Source of the DNA: Chimonanthus salicifolius
Lineage: Eukaryota; Streptophyta; Magnoliopsida; Laurales; Calycanthaceae
Assembly (NCBI GenBank): GCA_013350335.1
Contig: CM023536.1
Location: 40,122,314-40,186,313 of the forward strand
Direction: 5' to 3'
Length of the DNA: 64,000 nt
The notes beneath the pieces were generated by a model, which was given only the letters and a program-made list of their open reading frames with translations, was not told the origin of the DNA and did no database searches. Within the stretch, counting starts at the first letter, position 1. The number at the start of each line of letters is the position of its first letter. Shown here piece by piece: positions 60,299 to 64,000 of the stretch. A program made the translations under genes and the position numbers.

Positions 60299-62223
60299 CT
60301 ATCAACCAAAAGAGAAAAATCATAAGTCAACCTATAGACAAAAGAAAAGACAAATAAGAAAATTACCCACCTCTGTCTCCTCATCTTCAGAATAATATGC
60401 AGAATCTAACCTAGCATACAGCTCCTCATCTCCTCGATCCTTAACACTTTCCATTTGATCCTGCATTAGCAGGAAAGAAACATTATCATAATTTGATGAG
60501 GGAATAAATATCAGAGGATAAATGGAAGTCTACATTGTCTTTATGTATATCTATCTATTAGCAGGAAAGGAACAATTTAGTGTTATACTTGATAATTTGA
60601 TTTATATGATGTTTCTAAAACAGTACAAGTGATAGAGCCCATACAAGTTCAGATCTTAGATTCTCCACCCTTTTATCCAGATTTGATATATGTTTACTAA
60701 GTGCCTGTCCATCAGAAAAAAAAAAAAACCACAGAAAGAGAATAGTATCAGCAAAAGCAAAAAAAAAATTGATAAAAGGAGATAAATCCAATTATGTTTT
60801 AGTAATGAACTACTTTAACATTAGAAATATCAGAAATAATGCATCAAGATATATATTATTTGCATTTACAGATGATATTATATTGGCAAAAAGAAAAAAA
60901 AACAGATTTTCACTCGATTAGAGATGAAAAAAATATTTAACAATCAGCACAATAAAATGGAATATATAGAGTGTAACTTTAGTGGCATTAGTGATCAAGA
61001 AACATAACTAAATACATATAATTGAAAATGAATTAGTATCTTGATGTGGATAGTCACTGATACAGAAAATGGTAAATATAAAGAGAGAAAACCAATCCCC
61101 GTTTGATGGAAAAACAAATGTAGTTGTAGATGATGAATTAATGCCGTATTATAATAAAGCTAAATATTTTATGTGAAACAATTGAACTAAACAAAGGATC
61201 AAATTTGGATATAATTAATAGGAAGGAAACGAGTAGTGCTAAGTATGGGCTAGCTCAGTGTTGTATGATAAAAGAATGTCATGCCAATTAAAGGGGCAAT
61301 ATTGTAAAAAAACTGCGAGGCTGGCAATGTTTCTGTAGTTGTGTTCAGCAATGAAAAAAGAAAGAAAAGTAGAAAACGTAATGTTAATTGACCAAAAAAA
61401 AATATATATATAATGGTAACAGGGATGCATACTTCAAGATGGACAATTAATATTAAAGGATATAATTCGGGATGAACAAATTATGACCTTGAGAATAGCC
61501 ACAATAGATGAGAAAATGATGGAAAAAGTATGAGGTGATTTGAGCACGTATAAAAAAGACAGTAGATAGACCCTATAAAAATTGAAAGGTTTCAAGGAAG
61601 AGGCCATCAAAAACCTAGATTGAAGGGGCCAAGAACATGGTGATGGTGATGGATTTTGTGGGTGGGTGGGTGGGTGGGGGTGGGGTGTTGGTGGGAGGGA
61701 GAGGAGAGGAGGGGGAAGAGCAAAAAGGAGGGTTGGGGGGGGGGGAGGGGGGGGGGGTGGTGGGTGTGGGGTTGGTGTGTGGTGGAGGTAATGTTCTCTA
61801 ATGTCATTATGGGACAATAGAGAACATAAATTTCATATGAAGTGTTTCCTCACATTAGTTTTTTATTTTCTATAATTTTTTGAAAATTTTCAATTGTTTA
61901 GGACATACTCTCTGTTTTAGCAGTTGGGACATACTCTTTGAAAACGACTTCTTTTAACCAAAATTTGCTCACAAAGTTTTACATTTCTCCCTACTTTTCT
62001 AATATTTTCTATAATTTCTCTGAAAGATTTAAAAAAAAAAAAAAATGAAAGAGAGAGCATGCATATAGACTACATTGGGGCCAATCCATTTCTTACACCC
62101 CCTGCCCCAAATTGATGAGATCACTGGCTATGATGATGAAAAAAATTCTAATCATACTGGTTTTATGGTAAACTAGATTTTTTTAGGCAGGATCGAAATT
62201 GATCATTTTAATGAAATGAACAA

Positions 62224-62280
<57 letters not shown>

Positions 62281-62605
62281 CATTCCTTCATTTAAAGTCA
62301 GATGAGATATACCTCATGCCTTTGAAGCTCAATTGAACGAGCTAAGGCCTTCCTCTTTGTCAAGAGATTCTTGGGTCTCAATGTCTGAGGACGATGGTAG
62401 TCCTTTCCTCGATAAACAATGATGGCAAACCCTTTTGAAACCTTGTCAACAGAAACAAGCACTCCCCCACTTTCAGCCTCCAATGACAATGCAATCTTCT
62501 TAACCTGTGAAAAATTCTTAGCCTTCACAATGATCTTGACCAATTCCCGGTACTTCCAGTGCAAGTGCATGTTTTCAACTGTGCCATCAAAAACTCCACG
62601 CCTTC
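60086..62605 (-). CDS. CFM3: CRM-domain chloroplast RNA-splicing factor, CFM3-like (3' part)
   Basis: This is the C-terminal end of a plant CRM-domain protein. Family members act in chloroplasts in group II intron splicing. Four exons on the minus strand: 62605-62313, 60704-60645, 60460-60371 and 60298-60086 (stop 60088-60086). All introns are GT-AG; lengths are 1608, 184 and 72. The first exon carries the last CRM domain: [19 protein letters not shown] with the GxxG loop, [32 protein letters not shown] and [17 protein letters not shown]. Then come a short coiled stretch ([19 protein letters not shown]), an acidic linker ending [15 protein letters not shown], and an Asp-rich tail containing [12 protein letters not shown]. 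The order and the [15 protein letters not shown] text point to CFM3 and not to CFM2 or CAF. The upstream exons with the transit peptide and earlier CRM domains lie beyond the right edge. The visible part has no disruption. Confidence 0.85.
60371..60460 (-). CDS. CFM3: CFM3-like acidic exon
   Basis: The acceptor is AATGCAG|GATCAAATGG and the donor ACAGAG|GTGGGT. It is 30 codons, [19 protein letters not shown] and then [11 protein letters not shown], matching the conserved DEELY-KLD-AY segment of the family. Confidence 0.75.
60645..60704 (-). CDS. CFM3: CFM3-like 60-nt exon
   Basis: The acceptor is GATGGACAG|GCACTTAG and the donor GAACTT|GTATGG. It is 20 codons encoding a heptad-like helix ([20 protein letters not shown]), the expected continuation after the CRM domain. 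Confidence 0.75.
60705..62312 (-). other. 1.6-kb intron of the CFM3-like gene with simple repeats
   Basis: The intron contains a G-rich tract on the + strand (61657-61785: ggtgggtgggtgggt, then long G runs) and a long TA microsatellite (about 62226-62277). Because the gene is on the minus strand, the pre-mRNA would carry the tract as C. The open frames across the G tract (Pro-rich on the minus strand) are compositional. No mobile element is recognised. Confidence 0.6.
62226..62277. repeat. (TA)n microsatellite
   Basis: An uninterrupted run of 26 TA units within the first visible intron of the CFM3-like gene, 36 bases downstream of its donor site. Confidence 0.95.
62313..62605 (-). CDS. CFM3: CFM3-like exon with the last CRM domain
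   Basis: The acceptor is TTGTTTCAG|GAAGGCG and the donor CATGAG|GTATAT (minus strand). The exon enters in phase 1, so the preceding exon must end in G. It holds 97 codons covering the CRM domain from GRRG to the SIELQRHE helix. Confidence 0.85.
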
Positions 62606-64000
62606 CTGAAACAAGAACAAGATGTTTAGAAAATGACAATTTATTCTCCCACAATCAGCAACAATGGTTTTCTATCACAAGCAAATAGCCTAAAATATGA
62701 TCAGTCCATCAAAAATGGAAACTGCAGAAGCACAGAACAACCAGAATACAACATGCAGACTTCAACATGCTTGAAATAGTCTCCCTTCCCTTGGAATAGA
62801 AAACATAAATCATCATAGTGCATAATTGCACAGCTGAAAAACTGTGCAAGTGGTGGTGATAATCTAGTGTGTGGTAGTTTTTTGCAGCCTTTCCAAACAC
62901 TGGGTATTCATTGTGGATGGATGATACCCACAATTTTCCTCCTCTAGAAGATCCAAAAATCTGCTTTTGTGCTGATCAATGTGAAAAATTGACTGAATTA
63001 TGACACTGAAACTTGAAAAGCACCAATCAGATGCCAAAAGCACTCAAAATTTTGATAGTAGGCACGTAAGATTGGACAAACTGAATAACAGTCTGGAACT
63101 TCTTTTTTCTAGAGATTATACTAATGAATTCATTGTAAAGGATAAGAAAGAATCAACACCTACCAGATCCATCCCAAAGAATTAGGTCAAAGCTCAACCA
63201 TATGAGCTCATAGTAGTCAAAGGAGTGCCTCAATTGTGCGTAGGCCCTTGCCTATTGATGCGGAGCATACCACGGACATTCTATTTGCATACAGTTTCCG
63301 TGCATTCTATTTGCATACAGTTTCAGTGTTTTTCTTCTTTCTTATTTAGTTAAGTTGCTTAGTTTATTTTTAGAAGAGGATACTAATGTAATTTTTTTAG
63401 TTTCTTATTTAGGGGTAAGATATATTATATAAACCCCTCTCTTGTAAGCTTAGAGAATAATCGATGAATGAAAAAAGAACGAATTTTGCTTGCCTTCATG
63501 CACGTCGTATTGTGGTGAGAAACCTAGGAACTTCTGGCGAGAAGCTGAGGAAGAAAGGTGGGAAGCCTTCTTCAACCCAGGTACTTCTTCTTTGCACTCT
63601 CTTTTCTTCTTCTTCTTGGCCTTTCCCACACCCAAAATCCTCTTAAATCTACTAGATATCCAGTTCAGATTTTTGTTACCCTCCCTTTTCCTTCTACTCA
63701 CTTTTGCCACCCCTAAAAATCCCATATACTGCTTCCGTGTCCCCTAACCCCTCCCTTTGCTGTCATTACCCGTCAGATTCCATCCCAATACTTTCGTTTC
63801 CCCACCAAAACCCCTTTGCAGCCTTTGCCCTTCCTTCCCAAGCCTTCTCCTTTACTGCTGCAAATCCCTTTTCCATCGCAAGTCTTCTGCCCAAACAAAG
63901 CCATCGCATCTGCCCCTTTTGTCCATTCGTGTCCCCTCCTCCTTTTATTTCCTTTCTTTAAACCACATGTCTTTTAAGCCTATATGTCTATTTCATTTAA
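62606..64000. other. Upstream intron of the CFM3-like gene, with a possible LTR at its right
   Basis: The next upstream CRM exon is not found, so the intron extends past the window. A 26-base tandem duplication (cattctatttgcatacagtt, 63277-63302 and 63303-63328) lies near the left border of a probable LTR. A TATA-like region (tatattatataaacccc, 63420-63436), then gaatgaaaaaag and cctaggaacttctggcgag, look like U3-R-U5. The CT-rich sequence to the end of the window has no gene. The element may extend beyond the edge. Confidence 0.35.

Noticed and set aside
61434..61817. Proline/histidine-rich open frame on the minus strand
   Set aside because: It reads the G-run tract on the opposite strand, inside an intron of the CFM3-like gene.

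Overview
This window is nuclear DNA of a flowering plant, probably a non-grass with a large, repeat-rich genome. The evidence is two plant-type split genes with GT-AG introns, AT-rich introns and long stretches of nested plant LTR retrotransposons, LINEs, tRNA-derived SINEs, a TRIM and MITEs. Nothing in the sequence fixes the species. I see no prokaryotic genes, CRISPR array, rRNA or tRNA gene. Most of the 64 kb is transposable-element sequence. I did not find a previously undescribed system.

Host genes. (1) A seven-exon amino-acid permease of the AAAP family (GABA/amino-acid transporter-like) runs on the + strand from 18878 to 43557. It is spread over 24.7 kb because intron 1 is 13.2 kb and intron 4 is 9.4 kb, both filled with transposons. 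All splice phases join correctly, but exon 2 is one base short, which breaks the reading frame. A 4.0-kb solo LTR lies 327 bp upstream of its start codon. (2) The last four exons of a CRM-domain chloroplast RNA-splicing factor (CFM3-like) lie on the - strand at 60086-62605. The rest of that gene lies beyond the right edge.

Layout. 1-12.9 kb: an LTR-type element with a second LTR nested in it, then a decayed minus-strand Ty1/copia element whose polyprotein is split by another LTR. 12.9-18.9 kb: unassigned DNA, the solo LTR (14515-18550) and the transporter promoter. 19.1-32.3 kb (intron 1): a TRIM with three LTRs, copia and LTR remnants, and an antisense LINE with RNase H. 32.3-33.1 kb: exons 2-4. 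33.1-42.5 kb (intron 4): two MITEs of one family, and two LTRs of a family also present in intron 1, one carrying a LINE with target-site duplications. 42.5-43.6 kb: exons 5-7. 44.4-58.9 kb: SINEs, one of which was split by a copia element (47076-57261) that in turn received two further LTR insertions. The second LTR of that copia element preserves the empty sites. 60.1-64 kb: the CRM gene and its introns.

The two genes are unrelated in function. The main biology on display is transposon nesting and its effect on gene architecture: intron growth, promoter interruption and possible pseudogenisation.
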